Origin: Clavibacter michiganensis
GTDB taxonomy: Bacteria > Actinomycetota > Actinomycetes > Actinomycetales > Microbacteriaceae
NCBI RefSeq assembly: GCF_002151125.1
Contig: NZ_MDJZ01000002.1
Coordinates: 1-59,512, forward strand
Direction of reading: 5' to 3'
Length of the DNA: 59,512 nt
The notes beneath the pieces were generated by a model. That model did not search any database. It worked only from the letters and a program-made list of their open reading frames with translations, and was not told where the DNA came from. Made by a program: the position numbers and the translations under genes. Within the stretch, counting starts at the first letter, position 1. Every line of letters starts with the position of its first letter. Below, piece by piece: positions 1 to 8,074 of this stretch.

Positions 1-418
1 AGGCGGAGGACGCGTCGCCCGCGGCGGAGGACGCCGAGGTGGCGGCCGCTGCGGCCGCGGGTGCGGCGGCGGCGGGAGCCTCGTCGGACGCCGTCGAGGC
101 GCTGCCGGACTGCGCCTCGGCCGCCTCGCGGAGGGCGCGCAGCTCACGGCGGGTCATGGGCGCGCCGGTGCCGATGCCCGGGGCGTCGCCGCGCGGGGCC
201 TCGTCGGGCGAGCCGGGAGCGGAGGGGCGAGCGGCGGCGTCCTCGGGAGCCGCGGCGGCATCGCCGAACAGGCTCTCGAAGGGGTCGCCGCCCGCGCCCG
301 CGGCCGTCGTGGCGCGTCGGGCGGGATCGGTCTCAGGCGTGTCGGTCAGGATCGACTCGGTTCCTCGGGACGAGAGCACCGGGTGGGGAGCCGGCGGAGC
401 GCTCGGTCTCGAGCGCAT
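1..418 (-). CDS. mltG: Endolytic transglycosylase MltG, N-terminal part (cut by left edge)
   Basis: The reading frame stays open from ATG 418 to the window edge, about 139 codons. What is visible is a low-complexity cytoplasmic tail rich in Ala, Pro, Asp and Glu; the membrane helix and catalytic YceG domain would lie beyond the edge. The call therefore rests on position: alaS-ruvX-mltG is a standard actinobacterial order. MltG cleaves nascent peptidoglycan strands and sets glycan length. The start overlaps the 3' end of ruvX by 86 bases. It is supported by a TATAAT box ending 8 bases before this ATG. A GTG at 379 is the alternative start. Confidence 0.6.
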   Translation of the reverse strand, partial: MRSRPSAPPAPHPVLSSRGTESILTDTPETDPARRATTAAGAGGDPFESLFGDAAAAPEDAAARPSAPGSPDEAPRGDAPGIGTGAPMTRRELRALREAAEAQSGSASTASDEAPAAAAPAAAAAATSASSAAGDASSA

Positions 419-818
419 GTTGAAGGATTATAACGGCTGCTACCTGGTCGATCACGGGCTTCTGCTTACGGGAGCCTCTGCCCGAGGCGCGCAGCGCCCC
501 CTGCGCGGACACCGTCGAGAGGCGTTCGTCCACCAGCCGCACGGGGATCTCCGTCGCGTCGGCGAGGCGTCGGGCGAACGTCTCCGCGTCATCCGTCGAC
601 GCCGTGGCGCGCCCGGAGAGCGCGAGCGGGAGGCCCACGACGAGCTCCGTGCAGTCGACCTCGGCGGCCACCTCGAGGATCCGCCGCACGTCCGCGGAGC
701 CGCCGGCGTCGCGCGGGACGGTCTCGACGGGCGTCGCGATCAGCCCGTGCGGATCCGACCGCGCGAGGCCGATGCGGGCCTTCCCCACATCGACCGCGAT
801 CCGGGCGCCGACCCGCAT
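333..818 (-). CDS. ruvX: Putative pre-16S rRNA nuclease RuvX/YqgF
   Basis: 161 aa, the usual length for the YqgF/RuvX RNase H-like family, which in E. coli processes the 5' end of 16S rRNA. The N-terminal strand has the family's conserved pattern IAVDVGKARIGLARSD (residues 7-22), with the active-site Asp at 10. The second acidic motif, LVDERLST, is near 95-102. The start codon shares one base with the alaS stop (TGATG), which implies translational coupling. An ATA isoleucine codon near residue 130, rare in this DNA, is part of the mltG -10 box. Identity is secure; the exact rRNA substrate is inferred from the family. Confidence 0.93.
   Translation of the reverse strand: MRVGARIAVDVGKARIGLARSDPHGLIATPVETVPRDAGGSADVRRILEVAAEVDCTELVVGLPLALSGRATASTDDAETFARRLADATEIPVRLVDERLSTVSAQGALRASGRGSRKQKPVIDQVAAVIILQHALETERSAGSPPGALVPRNRVDPDRHA
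427..432 (-). promoter_or_regulatory. Candidate -10 box (TATAAT) for leaderless mltG
   Basis: A perfect TATAAT on the minus strand lies inside ruvX, and 8 bases separate it from ATG 418. Transcription would begin at or next to the A of the start codon. No -35 box is evident. Confidence 0.55.
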
Positions 819-3475
819 CAGGACGCGAGCGCCTGGCGGACCGCGGCCAGCGCGTCGGCGATGGCCGACACGTCGGACCCGCCGCCCTGCGCGAGGTCGT
901 CCTTGCCGCCGCCGCCGCCGCCGAGCACCGCCGCGGCCGCGCGGGCGAGCTGCCCGGCCTTGGCGCCGGCGTCGCGTGCCGCCTGGTTGGTGGCCACGAT
1001 GACGGTGGGCTTCCCGCCCGCGTCGCCCGCCAGCGCGACGACCACGGGCTCGGATCCGGCGCGCTCGCGCACGAGCGTCACGAGCTGGCGCACCTCGTCG
1101 GCCGAGCGCACGGCGCCGAGCGACTCCTGGATGAGCGTCACGGATCCGACGCGCGACCCCTGCGCGAGCAGCGCGGGCACGCGCTGCTGCAGCGCCTGCG
1201 CCTCGAAGTCGGCGATGCGCCGCTCCGCGGCCTTGAGGTTCTGCATGAGGTCGGCGATGCGGTCGGGCAGCTGCTCGCGCGGCGTCTTGAGGCTCGACGT
1301 GAGCTGCGACACGATGGCGCGCTCGACGGCGAGGTCCTGGAACGCCTCGCGGCCGACGAGGGACTCGATGCGGCGGTTGGTGGATCCGACGGACGACTCC
1401 CCCACCACGTTGATGAGCCCGATCTGGGCGCTGGACGACACGTGCGTGCCCGCGCACAGCTCGCGCGACCACGGGCCGCCGATGTCGACGACGCGCACGG
1501 TGTCCCCGTACTTCTCGCCGAACAGCGCCATGGCGCCGAGCTGCTTGGCCTCGTCGATGGGCATCACGCGCGTCACGACCTGCAGGTCGTCCCGCACGGC
1601 GCCGTTGGCGATGTCCTCGATCTCGCTGCGCGTCTCGGGGCTCAGCGCCTGGTTCCAGGCGAAGTCGAGGCGCATGTAGCCGGCGCGGTTGTAGGAGCCG
1701 GACTGGTGGGCGTCCTGGCCGAGCACCTGACGGAGGGCGGCGTGCACGAGGTGCGTGCCGGAGTGCGCCTGCGTCGCCCCGCGGCGCCAGTCGGCGTCGA
1801 CGACCGTGGTGGCGGCGTCGCCGACGCCCACCTCGCCCGAGCGCACCTGCACGCGGTGGCTGATGAGGCCCTTCACGGGCTTCTGCACGTCGAGCACCTC
1901 GAGGTCGAAGCCCTGACCGACGATGCTGCCGGCGTCGGCCTCCTGGCCGCCGGACTCGGCGTACAGGCTCGTCTCCGGGAGGATGACCTCGGCGATGTCG
2001 CCCGCGACCGCGTGGTCGACGCTCTGGCCGCCGACGATCAGGCCGAGGATCGTGGTGCCGGTCTCCAGCTCGTCGTATCCCGTGAAGCGCGTCTCGCCGG
2101 CCGCCCGGAACGCGCTGTAGACCGTGAGGTCGGCCAGCGCCGTCTTCTTGCTCTTCGCGTCGGCCTTGGCGCGCGTGCGCTGCTCCAGCATGAGCCGGTC
2201 GAAGGCCTCGCGGTCGACCGTGAGGCCGTTCTCCTCCGCCATCTCCAGCGTGAGGTCGATGGGGAAGCCGAACGTGTCGTGCAGGAGGAACGCGGTGTCG
2301 CCCGCGATCCGCTCGCCGCCCTGGGCCTTCGTCTCGCCGACGGCCACGTCGAGGATGGTCGTGCCGCCCGACAGCGTGCGCAGGAAGGTCTCCTCCTCCG
2401 CGTAGGCGAGGCGGGAGATGCGGTCGAAGTCGTCGGAGACCTCGGGGTAGGCGGCCTTCATCGCGTCGCGCGACGCGGGGAACAGCTCGCCGAAGGTCGC
2501 CGCGTCCACGCCCATCAGGCGCATCGCGCGCACCGTGCGGCGCATGAGGCGGCGCAGGATGTAGCCGCGCCCCTCGTTCGACGGCCGCACGCCGTCGGAC
2601 ATGAGCATGAGCGACGAGCGCACGTGGTCGGCGACGATGCGCATGCGCACGTCGTCCTCGTGGTCGGCGCCGTAGCGGCGGCCGGCGAGCTCGGCCGCGC
2701 GGTCGAGCACGGGGCGCACCTGGTCGATCTCGTACATGTTCTCGACGCCCTGCTTGAGGAACGCGACGCGCTCGAGGCCCATGCCGGTGTCGATGTTCTT
2801 CTTCGGGAGGTCGCCGAGGATCTCGAAGTCGCTCTTGCTCGTGCCGGCGCCCCGCAGGTACTGCATGAAGACGAGGTTCCAGATCTCCACGTACCGGTCG
2901 TCGTCGGTGGCGGGTCCGCCGTCGGCGCCGTACGCGGGGCCGCGGTCGAAGAAGATCTCCGAGCAGGGGCCCGCCGGGCCGGGCTGGCCGGTGTGCCAGT
3001 AGTTCGTGTCCCGGCCGAGGCCCTGGATCCGCTCGTCCGGGAGGCCCGCGACGCGCTTCCACGCCTGCCGGGCCTCGTCGTCCTCGTGGTACACGGTGAC
3101 CCAGAGGTCGTCGGGCGAGAAGCCGAGCCCGCCGTCGGCCTCGCTCGTGGTGAGCAGCTCCCACGCGTACGCGATGGCCTGCTCCTTGAAGTAGTCGCCG
3201 AAGGAGAAGTTGCCGTTCATCTGGAAGAAGGTGCCGTGGCGCGGGGTCCGGCCGACCTCCTCGATGTCGAGGGTGCGGATGCACTTCTGCACGCTCGTCG
3301 CGCGCGGGAACGGGGCGGGCACCACGCCCGTGAGGTACGGCACGAACGGCACCATGCCTGCGACGGTGAACAGCAGCGTCGGGTCGTCGCTCACGAGCGA
3401 CGCCGACGGCACGACCGTGTGCCCCCGGTCGCCGAAGTACGTGAGCCAGGCGTTGCGGATGTCTGCGGTCTGCAT
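818..3475 (-). CDS. alaS: Alanyl-tRNA synthetase
   Basis: 885 aa, full length for AlaRS, which attaches alanine to tRNA-Ala and clears mischarged Ser or Gly. The class II catalytic core occupies about the first 250 residues, with the TLLFTVAGMVPF and FFQMNGNFSFGDYF segments. The tRNA-recognition region follows. The editing domain has its zinc ligands H571 and H575 (HSGTH) and C674 and H678 (CAGTH). The C-terminal oligomerisation region ends in a glycine run (GGGGGGK). The ATG lies 5 bases after the stop of the upstream 73-aa gene, so the two are probably co-transcribed with ruvX. Confidence 0.98.
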   Translation of the reverse strand: MQTADIRNAWLTYFGDRGHTVVPSASLVSDDPTLLFTVAGMVPFVPYLTGVVPAPFPRATSVQKCIRTLDIEEVGRTPRHGTFFQMNGNFSFGDYFKEQAIAYAWELLTTSEADGGLGFSPDDLWVTVYHEDDEARQAWKRVAGLPDERIQGLGRDTNYWHTGQPGPAGPCSEIFFDRGPAYGADGGPATDDDRYVEIWNLVFMQYLRGAGTSKSDFEILGDLPKKNIDTGMGLERVAFLKQGVENMYEIDQVRPVLDRAAELAGRRYGADHEDDVRMRIVADHVRSSLMLMSDGVRPSNEGRGYILRRLMRRTVRAMRLMGVDAATFGELFPASRDAMKAAYPEVSDDFDRISRLAYAEEETFLRTLSGGTTILDVAVGETKAQGGERIAGDTAFLLHDTFGFPIDLTLEMAEENGLTVDREAFDRLMLEQRTRAKADAKSKKTALADLTVYSAFRAAGETRFTGYDELETGTTILGLIVGGQSVDHAVAGDIAEVILPETSLYAESGGQEADAGSIVGQGFDLEVLDVQKPVKGLISHRVQVRSGEVGVGDAATTVVDADWRRGATQAHSGTHLVHAALRQVLGQDAHQSGSYNRAGYMRLDFAWNQALSPETRSEIEDIANGAVRDDLQVVTRVMPIDEAKQLGAMALFGEKYGDTVRVVDIGGPWSRELCAGTHVSSSAQIGLINVVGESSVGSTNRRIESLVGREAFQDLAVERAIVSQLTSSLKTPREQLPDRIADLMQNLKAAERRIADFEAQALQQRVPALLAQGSRVGSVTLIQESLGAVRSADEVRQLVTLVRERAGSEPVVVALAGDAGGKPTVIVATNQAARDAGAKAGQLARAAAAVLGGGGGGKDDLAQGGGSDVSAIADALAAVRQALAS

Positions 3476-3480
3476 GCGGT

Positions 3481-3702
3481 CTACTGCTTTCCCAGCTCGG
3501 TGATGGTGTCCTCGGCCTCGCCCACGGCGGACCGGAGCTCGGCCTCGCGGCGGCGGTAGCCGTCCTCGACCGCCTCGCCGAAGCGGCGCGCGCGGGCGTC
3601 GACGCCCTGGAAGAGGCGGTGCCCGGCCGGCGTGCGGTCGACCACGTGGGCGACGGCGAAGCCGATGACGACCCCCACGACGATGAGGACGAGGTTCTTC
3701 AT
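3481..3702 (-). CDS. Small single-pass membrane protein, unknown function
   Basis: 73 aa. One hydrophobic helix at about residues 3-20 (LVLIVVGVVIGFAVAHV) is followed by a charged amphipathic tail that probably forms a helix. The ATG at 3702 was chosen over upstream starts because a strong Shine-Dalgarno (GGAAGGGGAG) sits 6 bases before it. It opens the transcription unit that continues into alaS and ruvX. A similar short protein is remembered upstream of alaS in other Microbacteriaceae. I recognise no functional domain. It may be a membrane anchor or an assembly factor, but nothing in the sequence says which. Confidence 0.75.
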   Translation of the reverse strand: MKNLVLIVVGVVIGFAVAHVVDRTPAGHRLFQGVDARARRFGEAVEDGYRRREAELRSAVGEAEDTITELGKQ

Positions 3703-3757
3703 GGTGCTCCCCTTCCGGGAGGTGACGCGACGGGCGGGGCCTTCGGGGCCGAGGGCG

Positions 3758-3763
3758 ATCCTA
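3758..3763 (-). promoter_or_regulatory. Candidate -10 box for the 73-aa gene, alaS and ruvX
   Basis: TAGGAT on the minus strand, about 55 bases upstream of ATG 3702, in the gap after rpsD. A leader of about 48 bases with a good Shine-Dalgarno would result. No convincing -35 was found. Confidence 0.35.
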
Positions 3764-3818
3764 CCGGCCGGGCCCCCGGCCTCCCCGGCCGTGCGGCTCA
3801 TGCGACGGCCGGAAACGC

Positions 3819-3858
3819 CGCGAGGCGGGTCGCCCCCGATGGGACGACCCGCCTCGCG
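3819..3858 (-). terminator. Terminator hairpin after rpsD
   Basis: A perfect 14-bp stem (3819-3832 with 3845-3858) and a 12-base loop, 17 bases beyond the rpsD stop. There is no clear U-tract, as is usual in this genome. Confidence 0.75.
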
Positions 3859-3875
3859 GATGTGGTGCGGTCGGG

Positions 3876-4505
3876 CTAGCGGGCCGCGTAGTACTCGACG
3901 ACGAGCTGGACCTCGCAGGTCACGGGGACCTCGGCGCGCTTCGGCAGGCGCACGAGACGGGCCTGCAGCTTGTCGAGCTCGACCTCGAGGTACGAGGGGA
4001 GCTTCGGCAGCACGTCGGCGTGACCGCCGGCGGCGGCGACCTGGAAGGGCTCGGTGCCCTCGGAGCGCGGCTTGACGTGGATCATCTGGCCGGCCTTCAC
4101 GCGGAAGGAGGGACGGTCGACGATCTTGCCGTCGACCATGATGTGGCGGTGCACGACGAGCTGGCGGGCCTGCGCCGTGGTGCGCGCGAGGCCGGAGCGG
4201 ACGACGAGCGCGTCGAGGCGCTGCTCGAGGATCTCGACGAGGTTCTCACCGGTCAGGCCCTGCGTGCGACGCGCCTCCTGGAAGGCGATCTTGAGCTGGG
4301 CCTCGCGGATGCCGTACTGGGCGCGCAGACGCTGCTTCTCGCGGAGGCGGACGGCGTAGTCGCTGTCCTGCTTGCGCTTGGACCGGCCGTGCTCGCCCGG
4401 CGCGTAGGGGCGCTTCTCGAGGTACTTGGCCGCCTTCGGCGTGAGCGGGATGCCCAGCGCGCGGGAGAGGCGGGTCTTGCTGCGGGTGCGTGACTTGGTG
4501 GACAC
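3876..4505 (-). CDS. rpsD: 30S ribosomal protein S4
   Basis: 209 aa, normal S4 length. It binds 16S rRNA early in 30S assembly. The N-terminal domain carries the LEKRPYAPGEHGR block. The S4 RNA-binding fold follows, with RLDALVVRSGLARTTAQARQLVVHRHIMVDG near residues 95-130. The start is GTG 4505, preceded by GGAAGG at 6-bp spacing. The N-terminal zinc-binding cysteines found in some S4 proteins are missing; this is the zinc-free form. It is transcribed alone with a long leader, and a strong terminator follows. Confidence 0.97.
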   Translation of the reverse strand: MSTKSRTRSKTRLSRALGIPLTPKAAKYLEKRPYAPGEHGRSKRKQDSDYAVRLREKQRLRAQYGIREAQLKIAFQEARRTQGLTGENLVEILEQRLDALVVRSGLARTTAQARQLVVHRHIMVDGKIVDRPSFRVKAGQMIHVKPRSEGTEPFQVAAAGGHADVLPKLPSYLEVELDKLQARLVRLPKRAEVPVTCEVQLVVEYYAAR

Positions 4506-4707
4506 GTTTTCCTTCCAGGGAGAAAGTCTCTGACTACGGATGATGCAGGGCGTCCGCGCACACGCATGGGCGCGCGACGACAAGACACCGCTGATGCGGT
4601 TCCTGCGGAAGTAGAGGGATTCGCCACGGGTCGTCCGGCTACAGGACGTGTCCCTTGGATCTGGATGTCGACGCAGCCGCACGCGACACCCCATCTAGGC
4701 GACAGCG

Positions 4708-4713
4708 AGCTTA
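4708..4713 (-). promoter_or_regulatory. Candidate extended -10 box of rpsD
   Basis: TGC-TAAGCT on the minus strand, an extended -10 form. It would give a leader of about 195 bases before GTG 4505. No -35 motif is apparent. Confidence 0.35.
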
Positions 4714-4728
4714 GCACGCGATCGGCGC

Positions 4729-4756
4729 GATCCCGGGGGTGCGCCGCGCCGGGATC
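4729..4756 (-). terminator. Hairpin at the rarA stop codon
   Basis: An 8-bp stem, GATCCCGG with CCGGGATC, overlapping the rarA TGA stop (4755-4757) and separating rarA from the rpsD promoter. Confidence 0.5.
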
Positions 4757-6191
4757 AACCCCCGCGGACGATGCGCCGCAGCTTCTCGAGCCGAGCCGAG
4801 AGGTCCCGCTCGTGCCCGTGCTGCGTCGGCGAGTAGTAGGTGCGTCCGACGAGCTCGTCCGGCAGGTACTGCTGCGTCACGACGCCGATGTCCGCGTCGT
4901 GCGGGTAGCGGTAGCCCTTGCCGTGGCCGAGCCGCTTGGCGCCCGGGTAGTGCGCGTCGCGGAGGTGCAGGGGCACGCGGCCGAACGCCCCGCCGCGGAC
5001 GTCGGCGATGGCCTGGTCGATGCCGAGGTAGGACGCGTTCGACTTGGGCGCGGTCGCGAGGTGCACGACCGCCTGCGCCAGCGGGATCCGCCCCTCCGGC
5101 ATGCCGATGAGCTGGACGGCGTCGGCCGCCGCGACCGCCACGACGAGCGCCTGCGGGTCCGCGAGGCCGATGTCCTCGGAGGCCGACACGATGATCCGCC
5201 GGGCGATGAAGCGCGGGTCCTCCCCCGCCTCGATCATGCGGGCCAGGTAGTGCAGGGCCGCGTCGACGTCGGATCCGCGGATCGACTTGATGAACGCGCT
5301 GATGACGTCGTAGTGCTCGTCGCCGTTGCGGTCGTAGCGGAGCAGCGCCCGGTCGACCGCCAGCGCGACCTGCTCGGTGGAGATGGGGATGGGCGCGGGA
5401 TCCTCGGCGGGGCTGTCCGGGCGGTCCTCGCCGTCGTCCTCGTCACCGTCGTCCTCGGCCTCGTCGGCGGCGGCCTCGCCCTCCGCGGCCGCGCGCGCCC
5501 TGCCCGAGGCGTCCGCCTGGGCCGAGACCGCCGCCGCCTCGAGCGCCGTCAGCGCGCGCCGCGCGTCGCCGGACGCCAGCCGGATGATCATCGCCCGCGC
5601 GTCGTCCTCGAGCGCGAACCGCCCGCCGAGACCCCGGTCGTCGACGACGGCCCGGTCCACGAGCACGCCCAGGTCGTCGTCGTCGAGCTGCTCCAGCGTG
5701 AGCAGGAGGCTGCGCGACAGGAGCGGGGAGATGACGGAGAAGGAGGGGTTCTCCGTGGTGGCGGCGATGAGGATCACCCAGCCGTTCTCGACGCCCGGCA
5801 GCAGCGCGTCCTGCTGGGCCTTGGTGAAGCGGTGGATCTCGTCGAGGAAGAGCACGGTCGAGACGCCGAAGAGGTCGCGGTCGCTCAGCGCCTTCTCCAT
5901 CACCTGGCGCACGTCGCGGACGCCGGCGGTCACCGCCGAGAGCTCGACGAAGCGACGGCTGGAGCCGTGCGCGATCGCCTGGGCGAGCGTCGTCTTGCCC
6001 GTGCCGGGAGGACCCCACAGGATGATCGAGACCGAGCCCTGCTCCCCGGCCACGTCCGAGGCGAGGCTCACGAGGGGCGAGCCCGGCGTCAGGAGATGGC
6101 GCTGACCCGTCACCTCGTCGAGGCTGCGGGGACGCATCCGGACGGCCAGGGGCGTGGCCCCCGAGCGGAGGCCCGGTCGCGTGTCGGTCAT
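4755..6191 (-). CDS. rarA: Replication-associated recombination protein A (AAA+ ATPase)
   Basis: 478 aa. RarA/MgsA is a clamp-loader-like AAA+ ATPase that acts at stalled forks and single-stranded gaps. Visible motifs are Walker A GPPGTGKT (60-67), Walker B LFLDEIH (114-120), sensor 1 ATTENPS (144-150) and the C-terminal tetramerisation region with [18 protein letters not shown] (291-308). Residues about 228-268 form an Ala- then Asp/Glu-rich insertion between the ATPase lid and the C-terminal domain, probably a disordered acidic linker. The ATG is preceded by TACCAT plus 7 bases, so the mRNA is probably leaderless. Confidence 0.96.
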   Translation of the reverse strand: MTDTRPGLRSGATPLAVRMRPRSLDEVTGQRHLLTPGSPLVSLASDVAGEQGSVSIILWGPPGTGKTTLAQAIAHGSSRRFVELSAVTAGVRDVRQVMEKALSDRDLFGVSTVLFLDEIHRFTKAQQDALLPGVENGWVILIAATTENPSFSVISPLLSRSLLLTLEQLDDDDLGVLVDRAVVDDRGLGGRFALEDDARAMIIRLASGDARRALTALEAAAVSAQADASGRARAAAEGEAAADEAEDDGDEDDGEDRPDSPAEDPAPIPISTEQVALAVDRALLRYDRNGDEHYDVISAFIKSIRGSDVDAALHYLARMIEAGEDPRFIARRIIVSASEDIGLADPQALVVAVAAADAVQLIGMPEGRIPLAQAVVHLATAPKSNASYLGIDQAIADVRGGAFGRVPLHLRDAHYPGAKRLGHGKGYRYPHDADIGVVTQQYLPDELVGRTYYSPTQHGHERDLSARLEKLRRIVRGG

Positions 6192-6198
6192 GATCTCG

Positions 6199-6204
6199 AT
6201 GGTA
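6199..6204 (-). promoter_or_regulatory. Candidate -10 box for leaderless rarA
   Basis: TACCAT on the minus strand with 7 bases to ATG 6191. It lies back to back with the plus-strand box at 6217-6222. Confidence 0.5.
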
Positions 6205-6216
6205 GGCGCGACCGGC

Positions 6217-6222
6217 TATGGT
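6217..6222 (+). promoter_or_regulatory. Candidate -10 box for the 91-aa gene
   Basis: TATGGT on the plus strand. It would give a leader of about 35 bases carrying the GGAGGA ribosome site before GTG 6265. Confidence 0.4.
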
Positions 6223-6264
6223 TCCCGTACCGCCGCCTCGGGCGGGACCCATTCGGAGGACGCC

Positions 6265-6540
6265 GTGGCACCCAGGAACGACCGCGCAGCCCGCGAGGCG
6301 CAGGCCCGGCTCCGCCGCTACGCGGCCCGCCAGGAGCTCCACGCCCGTGCCGTCCGACGCCGTCGCCGCGACGACGTGGCCGCGGTCGTCGCCGTGATCC
6401 TCGTCGCCGCCCTCGCGATCGGCGCGCAGCTCGCGTACGAGGCGGGACCCGGTGCGCCGGCCCCCGCGCCGTCGCCCACCGCACCCGCGACACCGACCGA
6501 TCCCGCACCCGCGACACCGGACGTCGCCCCGTCCCCCTGA
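6265..6540 (+). CDS. Short membrane protein resembling a peptidyl-prolyl isomerase N-terminus without its catalytic domain
   Basis: 91 aa from GTG 6265, which has GGAGGA 4 bases upstream. It has a basic N-terminus rich in Arg and Ala, one membrane helix (about 38-58) and a Pro/Thr/Ala-rich extracytoplasmic tail of about 30 residues. From memory of the family, the basic region, helix and GPGAPxPxPSPT tail match the start of membrane-anchored peptidyl-prolyl isomerases of Microbacteriaceae, which often sit beside the DUF349 gene. Here translation stops where the cyclophilin domain should begin, and a terminator follows. It may be a decayed gene or a real anchor-only protein. Function is unknown. 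Confidence 0.7.
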   Translation: MAPRNDRAAREAQARLRRYAARQELHARAVRRRRRDDVAAVVAVILVAALAIGAQLAYEAGPGAPAPAPSPTAPATPTDPAPATPDVAPSP

Positions 6541-6552
6541 GCCGGGATCCGG

Positions 6553-6587
6553 GCGGCCGGTCCCCTTACGGGACCCTCACCGGCCGC
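6553..6587 (+). terminator. Terminator hairpin after the 91-aa gene
   Basis: A 9-bp GCGGCCGGT/ACCGGCCGC stem whose loop holds a second small hairpin (GTCCC/GGGAC). It starts 13 bases past the stop codon. Confidence 0.6.
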
Positions 6588-6689
6588 AGCTCGTCGCGTC
6601 AGGACCGAGCGACCGTGCCCCGGCCTCGGGCATGATCGGAGGGTCAGCCGACGCCCTTCGCGCGACGATCCCGCCCCGGAGGCGTGCTC

Positions 6690-6695
6690 TAGGCT
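6690..6695 (+). promoter_or_regulatory. Candidate -10 box for the DUF349 gene
   Basis: TAGGCT about 55 bases upstream of GTG 6750. A leader of about 47 bases with an AAGGTGAG ribosome site would follow. Confidence 0.4.
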
Positions 6696-6749
6696 GGCGT
6701 GCACGTCTCCGCACCGGTCCTGCCGGTCCTACGAACAAGGTGAGCATCC

Positions 6750-7982
6750 GTGGCTGACAACGATCAGACCCCCTGGGGCCGCGTCGACGAGACGGGCACC
6801 GTCTTCCTGCGCGAGGGCGACGGCGAACGCGCCGTCGGCCAGTACCCCGACGGGACCCCCGAGGAGGCGCTGGCCTACTTCCAGCGCAAGTTCACCGACC
6901 TCGCGGGCCAGGTGACGCTCCTGGAGCAGCGCGCGAAGCGCGGCGCCCCCGCCGCCGACGTGTCGAAGGCGGTCGCGCACCTCATCGGGGCCGTGGAGGG
7001 CGCGAACGCCGTCGGCGACCTCGGCGCCCTGAGGAGCCGGCTCGAGGTCCTCGCCGCCACCGTCGGCGAGCTCACCGAGAAGCAGGGCGAGGAGCAGCGG
7101 CAGGTCGTGCAGGGCGCCATCGCCGAGCGCACCGCCATCGTCGAGGAGACGGAGCGGCTCGCGAGCCAGGACTTCTCGAAGGTCCAGTGGAAGCAGCTCA
7201 CCGCCGAGGTCGACGCCCTCTTCGGCCGCTGGCAGCAGCACCAGCAGACGGGTCCGCGCCTGCCGAAGAACGACGCCAACGAGCTCTGGAAGCGGTTCCG
7301 CACGGCGCGCTCGACCATCGACACCGAGCGGAAGGCGTTCTTCGCCGAGCTCGACAACGCCCACAAGGACGCCCGCTCGAAGAAGCAGGCCATCGTCGAG
7401 CAGGCACGCGCGCTCGAGCCCCAGGGCGTCGGCGGCATCCCCGCCTACCGCCGCCTCCTCGACGAGTGGAAGCTCGCGGGGCGCGCGGGCAAGCGCTACG
7501 ACGATGCGCTGTGGGCGCAGTTCAAGGCCGCGGGCGATGTGCTCTACGGCGCGAAGGCCGAGGTCGACGCCGCGGACGACGAGGAGCAGCAGGCCAACCT
7601 GCAGGCCAAGCTCGCCCTCCTCGACGAGGCCGAGCCGATCCTCCAGATCACGGAGCGCACGGCTGCGCGAGACAAGCTCACCGCGATCCAGCTGCGCTGG
7701 GACGCGATCGGCCGCGTGCCGCGCGACAGCGTCAAGACCGTCGAGGACCGGCTCCGGAAGGTCGAGACCCACGTGCGCACGCTGGACGAGGAGTTCTGGC
7801 GCAAGAACAACCCCGAGACGAAGGCGCGCTCCGAGGGGCTCGCGTCGCAGCTCGGCGCCGCGATCGACAAGCTGCAGCGCGAGCTCGACGCGGCCAAGGC
7901 CGACGGCGACGCGCGGCGCATCACGGACGCCGAGGAGGCCCTCGCGGCCCGCCGCGTCTGGCTGGACGCGCTCGGCTCGTAG
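6750..7982 (+). CDS. DUF349 domain-containing coiled-coil protein
   Basis: 410 aa, highly charged and mostly helical. Repeated DUF349 units show the signature W-x3-G-x6-D-x-LW-x-QFKAA (near 232-260) and related copies with LxRWDAIGRVPRD (near 315) and ELWKRFRTA (near 178). There is no signal peptide or membrane segment, so it is cytoplasmic. The biochemical role of DUF349 proteins is not established; I assign none. The start is GTG 6750 with AAGGTGAG just upstream. A very strong terminator follows the gene, which appears monocistronic. Confidence 0.9.
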   Translation: MADNDQTPWGRVDETGTVFLREGDGERAVGQYPDGTPEEALAYFQRKFTDLAGQVTLLEQRAKRGAPAADVSKAVAHLIGAVEGANAVGDLGALRSRLEVLAATVGELTEKQGEEQRQVVQGAIAERTAIVEETERLASQDFSKVQWKQLTAEVDALFGRWQQHQQTGPRLPKNDANELWKRFRTARSTIDTERKAFFAELDNAHKDARSKKQAIVEQARALEPQGVGGIPAYRRLLDEWKLAGRAGKRYDDALWAQFKAAGDVLYGAKAEVDAADDEEQQANLQAKLALLDEAEPILQITERTAARDKLTAIQLRWDAIGRVPRDSVKTVEDRLRKVETHVRTLDEEFWRKNNPETKARSEGLASQLGAAIDKLQRELDAAKADGDARRITDAEEALAARRVWLDALGS

Positions 7983-8001
7983 ACCGGCCCTCCGCAGGCC
8001 G

Positions 8002-8041
8002 ACGACGGCCCGGGATCCTCCACAGGATCCCGGGCCGTCGT
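8002..8041 (+). terminator. Strong terminator after the DUF349 gene
   Basis: A perfect 18-bp stem (8002-8019 with 8024-8041) closed by a 4-base loop, 19 bases after the stop codon. It is one of the longest perfect stems in the window. Confidence 0.85.
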
Positions 8042-8074
8042 TCGTCCGGCGGCGCGCGGTGGCATGGTGCGCCC

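Noticed and set aside
333-3284. A 983-codon open frame antisense and out of frame to alaS
   Set aside because: Only its last 161 codons are real (ruvX). The rest is an Arg/Pro-rich shadow of alaS caused by high GC. Similar long shadows over rel, secD, thrS, glpD, ctaD and dnaE were discarded.
4566-6635. A 689-codon plus-strand open frame opposite rarA
   Set aside because: Val/Arg/Asp-biased antisense composition without domains. rarA on the minus strand has every expected motif.
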